Shown one piece after another: positions 1 through 11,300 of a DNA stretch of 64,000 nucleotides. The notes beneath the pieces were generated by a model that was given only the letters and a program-made list of their open reading frames with translations, made no database searches and was not told where the DNA came from. The stretch covers positions 103,286,368 through 103,350,367 of the forward strand of contig NC_058337.1 in the NCBI RefSeq assembly GCF_905475395.1. The letters are read 5' to 3'. The stretch comes from Chrysoperla carnea (lineage: Eukaryota > Arthropoda > Insecta > Neuroptera > Chrysopidae). Each line of letters opens with the position of its first letter. Positions within the stretch are counted from its first letter, which is position 1. The translations under genes were made by a program, and so were the position numbers.

Positions 1-310
1 CGCCTAATTGGCGCCCTCACGGGTAAACAGTGATGTTTACGAAAAAATGTTTCAAACAAAAGTTGTTTAATTTTTAATAAGGAACATTTTTTACATTTAA
101 ACTTTTGTTCTATCTCTAACGGTTTACAAGATGGGTCCTACGGACCCAGGACCCAATTGACCTATGATGCTCATTTACGAACTCGACCTCAATTTTTACG
201 TCCTGAGTACGCTGTAAAAATTTCAGCTCGATATATTTTTTCGTTTTTGACTTATCGTGTCCACAGACGGACGGACAACCGGAAATGGACTAATTAGGTG
301 ATTCTATAAA
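1..310 (-). repeat. Interspersed repeat, copy 1 (partial at window edge)
   Basis: The reverse complement of this block matches 62530-62770 over most of its length. Shared landmarks are a 'gtccgtc...ggacacgataa' stretch, 'gctgaaatttttA', 'aggacgtaaaaa' and 'cataggtcaattggg'. No coding sequence is visible. This is an old dispersed element of unknown class, and it probably continues beyond the window start. Confidence 0.75.
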
Positions 311-424
311 CAGCTATGACAAAATTTTTTTCCTAGCATCATTATTTTTAAGCGTTACAAACTTGGGACTAAACTTAATATCTTATGTATATTTCATATA
401 TACATGGTATAAAAAATAGACTTT

Positions 425-760
425 ATTATCCCCGAACCAAAAAAAGGGGTGTTATAAACTAGACCACTGTTTGTCTGTGTGTCTGTCTATGGCATCATAG
501 CGCCTAAATGGATGAACTTATTTGGATTTTTTGTTCCGTTTGAAAGGTTAATTAATGAGGAGTGTTCTGAGCTATGTTTCAAGTGCGAATTTATAGTTAC
601 GTACCAGGAACAATTAAAAAATAGGCGATGATCATCAAAATTGATTCAGTTTGGAGAAGGCTCTAAGGAAAAAGGTAATTTAATGGAGAGTGTTCTTAGA
701 TACGTTTCAACTTCCAGTCCAGGGTTCTGTACCCAAAAAAATTTTCGAGGGTTTTTTTAA
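425..760 (+). repeat. Interspersed repeat of the 'cccgaac...tgtctgtgtgtctgtct' family, copy 1
   Basis: This block shares order and spelling of several blocks with 35350-35590 and 61610-61790, both in the opposite orientation. Shared blocks are 'ggggtgtta', a tandem 'gtctgtgtgtctgtct' stretch, 'gcgcctaaatggatgaac', 'gtttgaaaggtaatt' and 'gggttctgtaccc'. It is non-coding and looks like a degenerate non-autonomous element. Confidence 0.7.
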
Positions 761-1689
761 TTTTGTAAACTTCACTTGTGATTTAATAGTCAACCCAATA
801 TGCTCTTGTATTACCTACATTTGGTTTGATCATGATATTTATTAAACTATCTCTATTATCTTTAACTTCTGATAACTCACTTTTACAACTCAATTTTTTT
901 AATGAAAAAACATAAAATTTTGATAGTAAATACAAATTGACAAATTATAAAATTTTTTTGCATAAGTATTCTCAAAACTCATAGCAAGCTGAATCGCTTG
1001 AAAAAGTTTTAGTTTCCTTGCTGAAAATGTTCGGTTTTTCATGTCGTTCTTTTTGTTACACTTTCTTGGGTTTTCAAATCAGAACGATAACGTGCGATAA
1101 GGAACACAGTTTCAATAAAAAATTTATGAGCCCAATTTGATCATCTCAAATAAAAACTGCTCAGTTTACTCATTACTGTAGATTACAATACATATGCATA
1201 GAACTTGATAAGTTGAATGACTTATAAATTAAATAAAAATTAATTGCATTTTATAAGTATATTACAATATTTTTTTACATCAAATCAATGATTTTTGATA
1301 TTTAATTATAAAATTATTTATATTTATGTATTATAATATGTACATGTTAAGTGCAACGGAAAAGCACTTTATTTGTATTATAAACAATATATGAAGACAT
1401 TTACTTATTTTTAGATATTTTATTCATCATATAAAACGAATATATTCATTGTTTTATTTTAATTATTATTATTTAATATATAAAATGACATTAACATTAT
1501 ATTACTATATATTTATATCGTATATGGTATCGAAAACATGTTGAAAAATTAACGATTTATAACTTTCTTATAACAAATTTTATAATAATTTTTTCTTTCT
1601 GAATTTATTACAAAATATAAACCGATCAAATATATTTTGCTTCAATTCTTCTTTAAGTCTATATATTCAAAGCTATATAATATGCGTTT

Positions 1690-2275
1690 ATTTGCGCTCC
1701 CACCATATTTTGAAATTTACCTCGCACAAATTAGATCTGCATAATCTGCATTTCGATCAAACTTTTTCTAATTTTGGCAAATGATAATTTCAGCCATTCT
1801 AAAGTAAAATTCTCATGGTCACAAGTCATGAAAATGGCAGGATTTAATGTTATAGCTAAATTAAAGTTGGAAAATGTACTTATTTGTATAATATATGCTT
1901 ATGAGTGTATAGGCAAATACATATACAGATAGGTATAACTACATGCATACGTATGTTTTTTAATGTAAGGAAGTCTTGTTTTTTTGAAGAATATGTTACA
2001 AAATTCAAAGAAGAAGCAGCGTTAAATGTTCAGTGGATCAATAATATGAATTGTTAAGATCAATATTTTCATCTACACATTAAATTACAATAATTTTTTT
2101 ATACAAATGAGTACATTTTCCAACTTTAATTTAGTGAAAACTTGAAATTCTGTCATTTTCATGACTTGTGACCTGGGAACTTTTATTCAGAATGACTTAA
2201 ACTATCATTTCTCAAAATTTGAACAAATTTGACCGAAATGCAGATTCTATTTAATTTGTGTGAGATCTTTTATGA
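1690..2275. repeat. Foldback element (inverted-repeat arms of about 170 bp)
   Basis: Positions 1721-1892 are an imperfect reverse complement of 2099-2265. Both arms contain 'ggtcacaagtcatgaaaatg' and 'ttaaagttggaaaatgtac'. The loop is about 205 bp. The left outer side carries 'tttgcgctcccaccat', a motif seen at the edges of other foldbacks here (36.07, 51.4, 54.7 and 60.6 kb). No ORF lies inside. Confidence 0.85.
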
Positions 2276-4369
2276 AAAATTCTCTCTATAGTAACAGTTA
2301 AATAATAAGCCATAGAAGGAAAATTCGAATCAGTTAAAATTCACATTTCTATAAAAAAATTATTTTAGCTGGGTGTGCATTTTTAGTAGATTATATATTA
2401 GATTAAGCTAGCTAAATCCAAAAATAATATTTATTTCTTTCTATCACGGCATATTTTCTTGCAAAACTCAAATTCTATTAATTGAAGAGGTTAGTAGCAT
2501 TAGATTAAGGAGCAAAAGAGATTAGTAGGTGTTAATAGAGACTTCGAGATCTGTGAAATTTACCTTTTTTGTATTGGAAACAAGTTTAACTATTTGCCAT
2601 TGAAACATTTTCTTATTCTTTCTTCTTCCTCTTCTTCTCCTTTGAGCATGTTTTTAATTTGATGCGATATGATCAACTGACAATTTTCAAGACTTCAAAG
2701 TTCAGCATCCCCCTGTTGTCCTCCTGAATTCTAAAAATCTTGTGCTGTCTTTAGTTGAAGACCTGTAAATTATTATTCTTCAGTTTAAAGTTTTATATCT
2801 GAAAACTTTGTTTAACCATACGAACTTCTACTTTATGTACTTCTTTCTACCTTGTTGTTTACTAAAGAGTTAAAATAATGTTTTCTTAAATTAAGTGAAG
2901 ATACCTCTATTTCTAAACGAAATGTGGATTTACAATTTCATCTTCCTAAGTAATGTGGTTATTAAAATTTGAAGAGACATCGAACATTCAAAATCGTTGG
3001 TATATATAAATACATAGTTATATGGGTTGTTCTACAAACTAAAAAAAAAAAAATGATTCTGATTTCGACTCGACATTTTTTCTTGCAGCAAAATTAAGTC
3101 TATTATCAAGAATACAACGTCTTTTAGCCTGTGTTAAGTGGAACAGTCAAAATAGTTTAAAGTTTTAGATTTATGGCCATATAAAAAAAATCAAGCGGCA
3201 CAAAACTGAAAGTGTCTATCTGCATGGAGTTTAGAATTCAATCCAGGAATTAATAAAGTATTCTGTAAATTAATAAAGTATTCTGGATATTAATAAATAA
3301 TATCCAGATTATAAACTATCTGTGTTCCAAATTACACCCCCTATTGTGTGTCCGCTCACCCGACACACAAATAATATTTTAATATAAACTTCCCTTGATA
3401 TAAATTGGGAAAACAAAATAATAATATGTCTCCCAGCCAAGAAAAAATAATAAACTTCAATATTTTGGTTTAATTTATGGTCTCAAATTACAATTTTGAC
3501 TATTTTATTCGGGGAACTGCAGGATATTCAGAATTTAGCACTTTGAATTGTAATTACGTCAAATTATTTTTAGTGACTAACTAGAAATAGGTGAAAAACA
3601 GTATGTTATAAAAAAAAAATTAGTTTGTAACATATTTTTCATAATATTTTAACTGAGACGCCGAAAATTCGTTAGTTTCTAGAACTTCCCATATATGTAA
3701 TTAGCTATTTGCTCCTACGGAAATAATTTATAAACAACGACTATACAGGATGGAAATCACTACTGAAAACATCCTAATACATATTAGTTAGGAATATAAT
3801 CAATTTACATTTCAACGGTCCTATTATTTTTCTTTGAAAATTACACGTTTGAAGATTTTAAATACCGTAATTCGGAGTTTATTTCATTATCGCATTGAAT
3901 AAGCTACTCGAAAAAGCTCAGAGTATTAGCTCTTCTATACAAAATCGCACTAATTTTTTTATTAAAAAAAGTAACGAGTTTGCAATCGTTTTCACCACTA
4001 TTAACCAAATTGTAAATTTAGTATATTTATGTTCAATTTAAAATGCAATTATAAAATGCATAATATTTATGCAAATTGCATATTTTTAATTTCTTATAAA
4101 TCAATTTAGGTAACAAAGTTTTCTGAAGCTCTAAAAAAGCGAATACAGAAAACCGTATTCAAATTCTTCTTACTGTTCAAATTTTTCGAACTTTGGCCGT
4201 TTTTAGTGTTTCGTTTCCCCGACTCTGAATTAATTCTAACATATCGAATAAATGTAATAACTTTAAAGTAATTTGTTATCCGATTGATTTGAAATTAAAT
4301 AAGTTCGATTGTAAATAATTAATCGATTAAATAGAATACTAATAAAACTTTTGATTAATTTTGTTTTAG
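2276..4369. other. Non-coding stretch before the first exon, probably intron or 5' flank
   Basis: No gene is recognisable on either strand. There is a pyrimidine-rich run near 2607-2643 and a small direct duplication at 3248-3290 ('aattaataaagtattctg' twice). The stretch ends in a pyrimidine-rich tract and AG (4361-4369), the 3' splice site of the next exon. It is therefore probably the intron of that + strand gene. Confidence 0.5.
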
Positions 4370-4762
4370 TTGTATGATGAACGTTTATTACCGTGGGAAG
4401 AAGAACAACGTAGTAAATTAAAACGTTCACCAACATCAGCTACAGCATCAGCAACCACAGCTTCAACATCATCAACAACCAATAAATTAGATAATGACCA
4501 ACAAGAAGATAAGATAAAAAGAAATATTAACAAATCAAAAGATGAAAAAGATGATAATAGTAGTAGTAAAAATATTAATTTAACAACTAAAACAACTCCA
4601 AGTTTAATATTAAAACGTGGTAATCTACATTTAGCAATCAATTTTCCATCAGATACAAATGTTATTTTAAAGAAAGATGGTCATATTGAAAAAGTTATTA
4701 TGAAAGATTTATGTGAGTGTAAAAGTTTACAATTTAATCAAAAGCATAAAATTAACAAATAA
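4370..4762 (+). CDS. Terminal coding exon of an unrecognised gene
   Basis: The frame opens directly after a good acceptor (polypyrimidine then AG at 4368-4369) and runs 130 codons to TAA. The first codon, TTG, encodes Leu of 'LYDERLLPWEEEQ' and is not a start, so this is the last exon of a multi-exon gene whose other exons were not found and may lie outside the window. The exon starts with an acidic/aromatic segment. A low-complexity S/T/A-rich then K/D/N-rich linker follows (residues about 20-75). A more ordinary, possibly folded tail comes last: 'LILKRGNLHLAINFPSD', then 'KKDGHIEKVIMKDL' and 'CECKSL'. Codon use matches the confident genes (A/T third positions, CAA/GAT/AAA). I do not recognise the family. 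The minus-strand ORF over the same DNA is a shadow of the low-complexity linker. Confidence 0.6.
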   Translation: MYDERLLPWEEEQRSKLKRSPTSATASATTASTSSTTNKLDNDQQEDKIKRNINKSKDEKDDNSSSKNINLTTKTTPSLILKRGNLHLAINFPSDTNVILKKDGHIEKVIMKDLCECKSLQFNQKHKINK

Positions 4763-4852
4763 ATTAATAATTTTCTAATACTTATTTTATTAACTTATCT
4801 ACGCCAAGCAGAATAATTTATATCGAGTATAGGTATTTTACAGGTACTCATA

Positions 4853-5180
4853 CGGTATACAGAATATTCGATTTACATCTAGGCATATAAATATCACGAG
4901 TATGACAGAATACATGCGTTAAGCAATGTATCTAAATAAGAGGTATTATGTACATGTGTTGAAGCTTCGATATGCGTTGAGATAGTTGTAAGGCGCTTGG
5001 AGAGTGGGAGTTTCTTAATTGAATAGATGAACTACAACAGATAAGCCACGATACAAGTCACTTTTGCAATTTCATATAACACCTATAATACCTCTTACTT
5101 AGATGCATTGCTTAATGCATGTACTCTGGCATACTCGTGATATTTATACGCCTAGATGTAAATCGAACATTCTGTATATG
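4853..5180. repeat. Long hairpin A (arms of about 95 bp)
   Basis: About 4855-4950 pairs with the reverse complement of about 5085-5180 with few mismatches. Both arms contain 'cgatttacatctaggc', 'tataaatatcacgagtatg' and 'taagaggtatta'. The loop is about 135 bp. It is the first of three consecutive foldbacks downstream of the 4370-4762 exon. It could be a foldback MITE or the DNA form of a structured RNA. Confidence 0.9.
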
Positions 5181-5266
5181 CTATTCAAACTTAAAATCGA
5201 ATAAAATATAGCGTATGTATGTGTAGATCATAGAGATATTATAAGAATAGGGTGTGCGAGATAACA

Positions 5267-5401
5267 GTGAGATTGTCCGCAGGTAAGAGAGAGAACCCTG
5301 CTGAGATACCGTATCATTTCCTCTATGGTGGCGTCAACATACGATACGTAAAGATACGGTAGTTCGGCAGCGTTCTTTCTCTTAATTGTGGACACTCTCA
5401 C
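5267..5401. repeat. Long hairpin B (arms of about 49 bp)
   Basis: 5267-5315 (gtgagattgtccgcag...gataccgtatc) pairs with 5353-5401 (gatacggtagttcggcag...gacactctcac). Arm identity is roughly 80 percent and the loop is about 37 nt. It is GC-richer than its surroundings. This is the middle hairpin of the group of three. Confidence 0.85.
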
Positions 5402-5487
5402 TTAATAAGGCTAGCGTAGGCATTCGGTAACCTTACCTGAGCATATCTTCATGCTCTCTCGAACAGCCTCGCTTCCATTTTGAATAG

Positions 5488-5997
5488 CCTATAGTAGTAA
5501 AGTAAAAGATGTTACAAAAATCGGCTAATAAAGAAAAATTAATGAAACTGCTCGCATTTTTCCTCATAGAATGTGTTTCTTAAGTGTCAAATATTATTAG
5601 TAATGCATGAGTAAGTGGCGCAAATGTTCTTTTTGTTAATAAACAATAAATTTTTAATTCAATGGAACGATCAATGTTAAAGTTTACTTAAAAAATTATT
5701 AATTAGGCAACTTGTATGACGTAAATGTTAAGTGTTTGTCAAATAATCGAAAACAATTATATATGTATACGTAATTCAAGTTGCCTATTTATTAATTTTG
5801 TAAGTCAACTTTAATATTAACCGTTCCATTGAATTAACAATTTATTGTTTATTAACAAATAGAAACATTTGCGCCACTAACTCATGCGTTACTAATAATA
5901 TTTGACACATAAGAAGCACATTCAATGAGGTTTTAGCAAAATGCGAGCGATTTCTATCATTTTCCTTTATTTGTAACATCTTTAACTGTACTATAGG
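5488..5997. repeat. Long hairpin C, foldback element with arms of about 220 bp
   Basis: The left tip CCTATAGTA at 5488 is mirrored by the right tip TACTATAGG ending at 5997. Arms 5488-5716 and 5777-5997 are near-complete reverse complements around a 60-nt loop. Both carry 'aacaataaat' and 'caacttg' or their complements. A related, rearranged copy lies in STAM intron 5 (about 11705-12450), so this is a mobile family. Confidence 0.9.
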
Positions 5998-7704
5998 TAT
6001 AATATGTTCCCGCTAAAGTATACAGGGTGGTCCAACTTATAACAATAGGCCTTTATTAAATAGTAAACAACGTTTAAATAGTTTCATAATAATAGTTCAT
6101 ATATAGTTTATATAAAATCTAGAAATTCTATAGAATGACATCAAAAAATCGGTTACCTAACGTTAAAATAACGAAAATGGAATTGAAAATTAACTGTATT
6201 ACTTTAGGTATATCTTTAACTAATTGCTCATTGCGTGCGACAAACTTGTGTGTAGCTTGTGTAGGATTGTCTATTTATTACCGATTCGAGTAGTAAATGT
6301 TCGGTTCTATAGTTCCGCTCTTGTATGCAATTAACGACTTAACGCACTCGTTATAATGAAAATTAAATATGACTGTAGTATACAATTGTATATTAAAAAA
6401 TTTATAGACTTTGTGTAAGGGGATGGGGCCAATTTATCGTTGTTATTATAATAAATCCGTTGAAATAATGTGTATGGGCACATTGTTCATAATTGCAACT
6501 ACTATATAATAAATATGTTATGATACTTTAATTTAATATACCTAATTTTTCCATAGCCGTAAGTATGTCTATATATGGGGTTTCATGTGAAGTTTCCTTC
6601 ATAAAAATAACAAAAATTGCATATACAAATTTTTTTCATTTTGCTTTTAGGGTTCTGTACCCAAACAGTAACCAATGACAGACCCTATTACTGTGACTCC
6701 GCTGTCTGTCTTCGGTCTGTATCTCATAAACCGCCATAGTTAGATCGCTGAAATTTTGTCGGAGTATATATAAAAAAGCAGTTAAATGCGAGTTTAAGGT
6801 TCCGTAGTTATTGTGTTATACCTTGTACAATGGTACGAAACCTTTCATGCACGAGTTGGATTCGCATTTGGTCAAATTAATGAGATTGGTATCGTATGGG
6901 ATGATACAAATTATTTGAAAACTTTATCGTCATATACGTCAAAAATAAAAAGCGTTTGAACATATTTTTATGTCAACTTTCTTTCTTTCTGTAAGTGACA
7001 CATGATCAACAATTAATGTCATATGAACTTTTTCTTATTTTTGTGAAGGTCCTCTTCTTAAACATTTGTGCAATATTAAAGATAGACCCAGTATAGTATA
7101 ATATTATAAGGTATACTTATAAGAAAGTAAGTTTTTATAACTCACATTTTAAAAAGAGTTTTCGCTCTCTGAAATTTTTGCTCTGATGCGTATCGTAATA
7201 CAAACACAAAAGGTTTTTCATGAGTAAAAACTGTCTTAAGATATTTTAATGAGCATGCAATTTTTTATGCAATCAATATCGTTTTTCCTAAGTATTTTAC
7301 AGATAGTAAATAAAACTGTCTTGAATATTCAGAAGGCATTCAAGGAGATTAATTAAGTTAATTTAAGTTAAAACTTGAAAAGTAAATTCATGTTGTTTAA
7401 TTGTGATTTGTAATATATATGTGTGTCTAGATTTATTTAAATAAACCGATTATGAATAGATGAGAATTATAAATATTTTCATTTTATTATCCCAAATCAA
7501 CTCAATGTACCTCGCATAAAACTTTTCTACACAATATGGACTATAAAGAAAGAAGCATAAAGAAAAGTGTCTTTAATTTTCCCAGCTTATACTGAATTTG
7601 AAAAATAAATATATTAATTTTGGAAGAAGAAAGTAGAAATCCAGCGAAGCGAACAGGTAACGATTAGTAAATAAATAAAACACATAAAATATAAATATAA
7701 AGGT
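5998..7704. other. Intergenic DNA 3' of CSN8
   Basis: No gene is supported. Near 6640-6830 is a block containing 'agggttctgtacccaaa' and 'ctgtctgtcttcggtctgtatc', typical of short degenerate insect transposons. An outward-facing 'tatacagggtgg' tip occurs at 6020. The last part, near 7705, should hold the 3' UTR of CSN8 (-). No AATAAA is evident immediately after its stop. Confidence 0.5.
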
Positions 7705-9790
7705 TTAATTTTCCAAGAATGATACAAATTCAGTTAATTTATAAAGTTGATCTTCACTAGATGTGGTTAATGTTTGATTATTATTATTGTTAATTAATGA
7801 TTGTTGTTGTTGTATTGTTGGTAATATAATAATATTAGAATCAGTTGTATCTAATGTCCAATGATATTTACTTAAAATATTATTTTTAATATCATCTTGT
7901 GTTAAACCAGTCATTGTTGATACAGCATTTATTGATAATGATGAATATGATTGTTGAATTAAATTTATAGCACGTTCACGTACATTATCTAAATGTAATA
8001 AATAAAAATAATAAATAAAATTAATTTAATAATATATTAATTTATGGCCTGATATGTGATAAATATCGGGGGTTTTGATCTCGGTACCTCTTGCATAGAG
8101 AGTGAGTATTTAAGCCATGGATATAGGAATATTTTAGAAGGGATGGAGTATAACCGAGTGGGACGAGCCTCACTCAGGGGGAAGAGGCAGGGTATCATTG
8201 TGCCTACTTTCTATTGGCTGTTAACTAGGCACATGCTGAAAGTATGCTCAAAGCCTCCTTTAAGTGTTTTTGATTCGTTTGTAAGCATGGAAACATGTTT
8301 GACATATGGTTGACGTGTGTGGAGAACATAAATAAATAATCTTGTATTCAAAAGAAAAGTAAAATTTGTAAAGAAAAATAAATACGTGAAGTATATATGC
8401 TTGATTTAAAACAATTTTTTCAACGATATAAGTAACCTAAACGCAACAATATTCTATTCAATTTAGTGAATATTCAATCTTCAATCCTAGTGTTACAACT
8501 ATTATAAGTTAACTAATGAAATTCAAAAGAAGGCTTAAGAATGTCTCGAAAATACGTCGATTAATTTTCAATACTAAATTTCAACGTATTATAGAATTTT
8601 TAAAATATGAAATTAATGTAAAAATTTATTTAGGGAAATTATTACTTATTTATGTATTGAATTATGTACCCGTGAACCTAATCTTAATTTAAAGAAGTAA
8701 AGTTTTATTTTTATTCTTTTACGAATTATTTACGATATATTCTTTAGGTAATTAGTCGGTCATATGAATATTAAAGGTATATTCCTTCATCCACGGGTAA
8801 TTAGTTAAAAATATTATATTTGTAATTAATTTCTAAATTGTATTTAAAAAAATATACATTTTTTTCTTTAGGATAAAAGATTTTACTTTAAATAGACGAC
8901 TCATTTAAATTTTCCCGCAATTGAGAGTGCGAAATATTAAAATTTAAAGCACACGAAATATTATCGTTCTATTTGAATTTCCCGCAAATGAGAGCCGCAG
9001 CTAATCAAAAGTAGGCACATTGCTTCCCCCCTGAGTGATACACCCCCATCGTCTAAAGTAGGACTTTATACTACATCCCTACTATAATTACTAGATCCGT
9101 GATTTAAGATCTAAGTTACAAATCTATGTTGAAATAAGATAATTAACATTGAAGAGTTTTAGGCAGTTGTAAAAAGGCATTAAAAACTTTAAAATTTAAA
9201 GTCGATGACACTTTTTTTTTGTGATAATATTTTAGTTCTTACCTAATAAACTTTTCATAATATCTTTAATATATTCAGGCCATGTAGTTGTTGATAATGT
9301 AGAATAAGTTGATTGATAATCACGTTTCCACATATGCTGTCCAACACTCCATATTTGTAACAGTTCTGAATGAGTATTCTTTACATTTTGTGGGATACGT
9401 TTCCATAAATATTTAGCATTACACCTGAATATCATTAATGATTATATAAATTAAATATATTATTCATTTAAATACTTGTCTCCATTATCGAGGTCGGCAA
9501 CGAATACTTTATTATTGTTATGTTAAAGGTTTATGAATATACCGTCGTATTACCGGCATCGATAATGGAGATAAAGCTTTAATACTTACAAATCATTTTG
9601 ATACAAGTAAACTGCTAATAATTGTGCATAGACTTGTACAGACGGTACATTATTTTGTACCTGTATTAATTTAACAAAAATTATTATTTATTAATTGTAA
9701 TAATACTTATGAATTAATATATTATCATACCCATGCTTCTAATTCTTGTTTTTCTAAGTCATCACCGAGTTTATCAAAATTTACAACCAT
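7705..9790 (-). CDS. CSN8: COP9 signalosome subunit 8 (CSN8), complete, four exons
   Basis: Exons on the minus strand are 9731-9790, 9590-9660, 9243-9424 and 7705-7988. All have GT donors and AG acceptors and they join in frame to 597 nt (198 aa plus stop), close to the roughly 200 aa usual for the family. Recognition rests on 'QELEAW' followed by 'VYAQLLAVYLYQND', then 'NAKYLWKRIP' and 'ELLQIWSVGQHMWKRDY', and finally the terminal 'LYKLTEFVSFLEN', all hallmark CSN8/PCI positions. CSN8 is the smallest subunit of the COP9 signalosome, which removes NEDD8 from cullin-RING ligases. A Q/N-rich insertion sits in the C-terminal exon (residues about 163-185). The start is the only ATG before the first donor. 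Introns are 70, 165 and 1254 nt, and the last two contain inverted-repeat elements. Confidence 0.93.
8141..9085. mobile_element. TIR element in the last CSN8 intron, with no recognisable transposase
   Basis: About 8141-8230 and about 8990-9085 are imperfect inverted repeats. The left 'gggatggagtataa', 'cactcagggggaag' and 'attgtgcctacttt' are mirrored at 9085-9000. The outer tip is 'gggatg(g/t)agtataa'. Inside the right half, two direct repeats of about 30 bp contain 'tttcccgcaa..gagag' (8906-8940 and 8970-9000). The 85-codon ORF at 8056-8313 overlaps the left end and matches nothing I know. It looks like a non-autonomous DNA transposon. Confidence 0.7.
9479..9571. repeat. Short hairpin/MITE in CSN8 intron 2
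   Basis: 'tctccattatcgaggtcgg' (9479-9497) and 'ccggcatcgataatggaga' (9553-9571) are inverted repeats with about two mismatches around a 55-nt interior. The element occupies more than half of the 165-nt intron. Confidence 0.8.
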
Positions 9791-10690
9791 GTTTATAATA
9801 TTTTATAAATAATTAATGTTGAATCAAATGAATTAATAATTATTATTTTTATAAATACAAATACAACAACAATAATTTTATACTTATTTCATTTTGTACA
9901 TATTTATTTGACATTCATAAACAATACAATTACTCTGATGACATTTATGAGAATTCAAAATGGATTCCGGTACGAATTTTAACGAATATACACGATGTAT
10001 GAATAAACCATGCCAAACAAATATAACTTTAAAGCTGGGCTGAAATGAGTGAGTAATTCTGATTCAGAAATCAAGAGTTGTTTTTATTCATTAGAATCAT
10101 GGATCATTTTTCTTTTGGACTAAATGATTATAAACAATGTGATAAACTATGTACTTGCGGTTATGCCATGTTGAAAAAACCTAAAGTATAGGAATTGAGG
10201 CACCCTGGAATTGAATAATCATTTTCATTTCAATTACGATTCATTATTGCTTCGGACAGACAGTAATAAGTTGGACAAAGATACAAAATATTTGTTATTC
10301 ATTTTATTACATTATTTTTTGACATACTGTCCGACACAAAACTTTTTAAAATGAAAAGGTCTATTAATAATTTCGACAGACGTGAGTTTTCGTTAAAAAA
10401 ATACATTTTCTGCACTAAAGTAGATCAAGTTAACTTTTTTAACGTAAATCTAATTTTTGAATTGTTTCATCAACGAATAAGGGTCAAAATAAATTGAATC
10501 TGAGAGAGAATCTCTTTTCTACGCTCAGTAGATGCGCCTAGCTGAATTGAGTGCTGACTATGCTTGTTTATGAATTGAGTAATGTTGTACAAATCGACTG
10601 TCTATAAAGATTTCTTAAATGATTATTAAGCAAAACATATGTTAAATAAAAGTTTCTTGAATTATCATTTTAATCAAAATATTTTTTATA
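9791..10690. other. 5' flank of CSN8
   Basis: No gene is recognised. The first part should contain the CSN8 promoter (minus strand). A second ATG-rich, GC-richer patch lies near 10500-10570. No clear TATA or initiator could be assigned. Confidence 0.4.
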
Positions 10691-10723
10691 TAAAGCGGGC
10701 TGAAATTTTAACGTATTCTACAG

Positions 10724-10981
10724 ATGTTTGATCCCGACCTACTAATGAACAGATGTTTAATGCCTGACCTATTAACAATGACAGATCCTCAATTACGACC
10801 TTTGAAGCGTAGAACACTCGTTTTAATCGATGAAGTGGTTGGCACTACCCCTTTGGAATACGTTTCTGTATCTTTTTCACATTCTTCTGGTCGAACGTCA
10901 CCACAAATGGATTCAACAATGACAAATGATTTTGACAATGCCTATTCTTCGGAACATCACGTTAAGCACGAACATTTATAA
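10724..10981 (+). CDS. Unrecognised exon-like ORF between CSN8 and STAM
   Basis: This is an 85-codon ORF on the + strand. Its ATG directly follows a plausible 3' splice site ('cgtattctacag' ending at 10723). It ends with TAA, and AATAAA signals follow about 110 nt later (11085-11094). It may be a terminal exon whose upstream exons were not found, or a processed fragment. The DNA at 10721-10782 is two imperfect 30-bp tandem copies, giving the related peptides 'MFDPDLLMN' and 'CLMPDLLTM'. The rest reads 'LRPLKRRTLVLIDEVVG' then a S/T-rich and H-rich tail ending 'HHVKHEHL'. Codon composition is less AT-biased at third positions than random intergenic ORFs, which favours coding. I do not recognise the protein. 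An overlapping 64-codon ORF (10926-11120) is not favoured. Confidence 0.35.
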   Translation: MFDPDLLMNRCLMPDLLTMTDPQLRPLKRRTLVLIDEVVGTTPLEYVSVSFSHSSGRTSPQMDSTMTNDFDNAYSSEHHVKHEHL

Positions 10982-11300
10982 GTTTAATTGTAGTCATTTA
11001 GGCAGAATATTTCACTATCACGAAAGTGAAATGAACAATTCAGGCGAAAGGATAGAAGGAATTGAACAATTTTTTGGAATTCAAATAAATAAAAGTAATA
11101 TTTTATTTTACTGTAAATGATATTTAATTTGAATCTGAATTAATTATAATACAACAGAATATAACATAATAATATAGTGATTATTATATATATATTTTTT
11201 AATTATTTATTTATATATATATTTTTATTTATTTTTTTTATTTATTAAATAATACTACAACACAAACATAATAATAAAATAAAATATTTTTATTTAACTG

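Noticed and set aside
8056-8313. 85-codon + strand ORF in the CSN8 intron
   Set aside because: It overlaps the terminal inverted repeat of a transposable element, its first codon is not a convincing start, and it has no recognisable domain.
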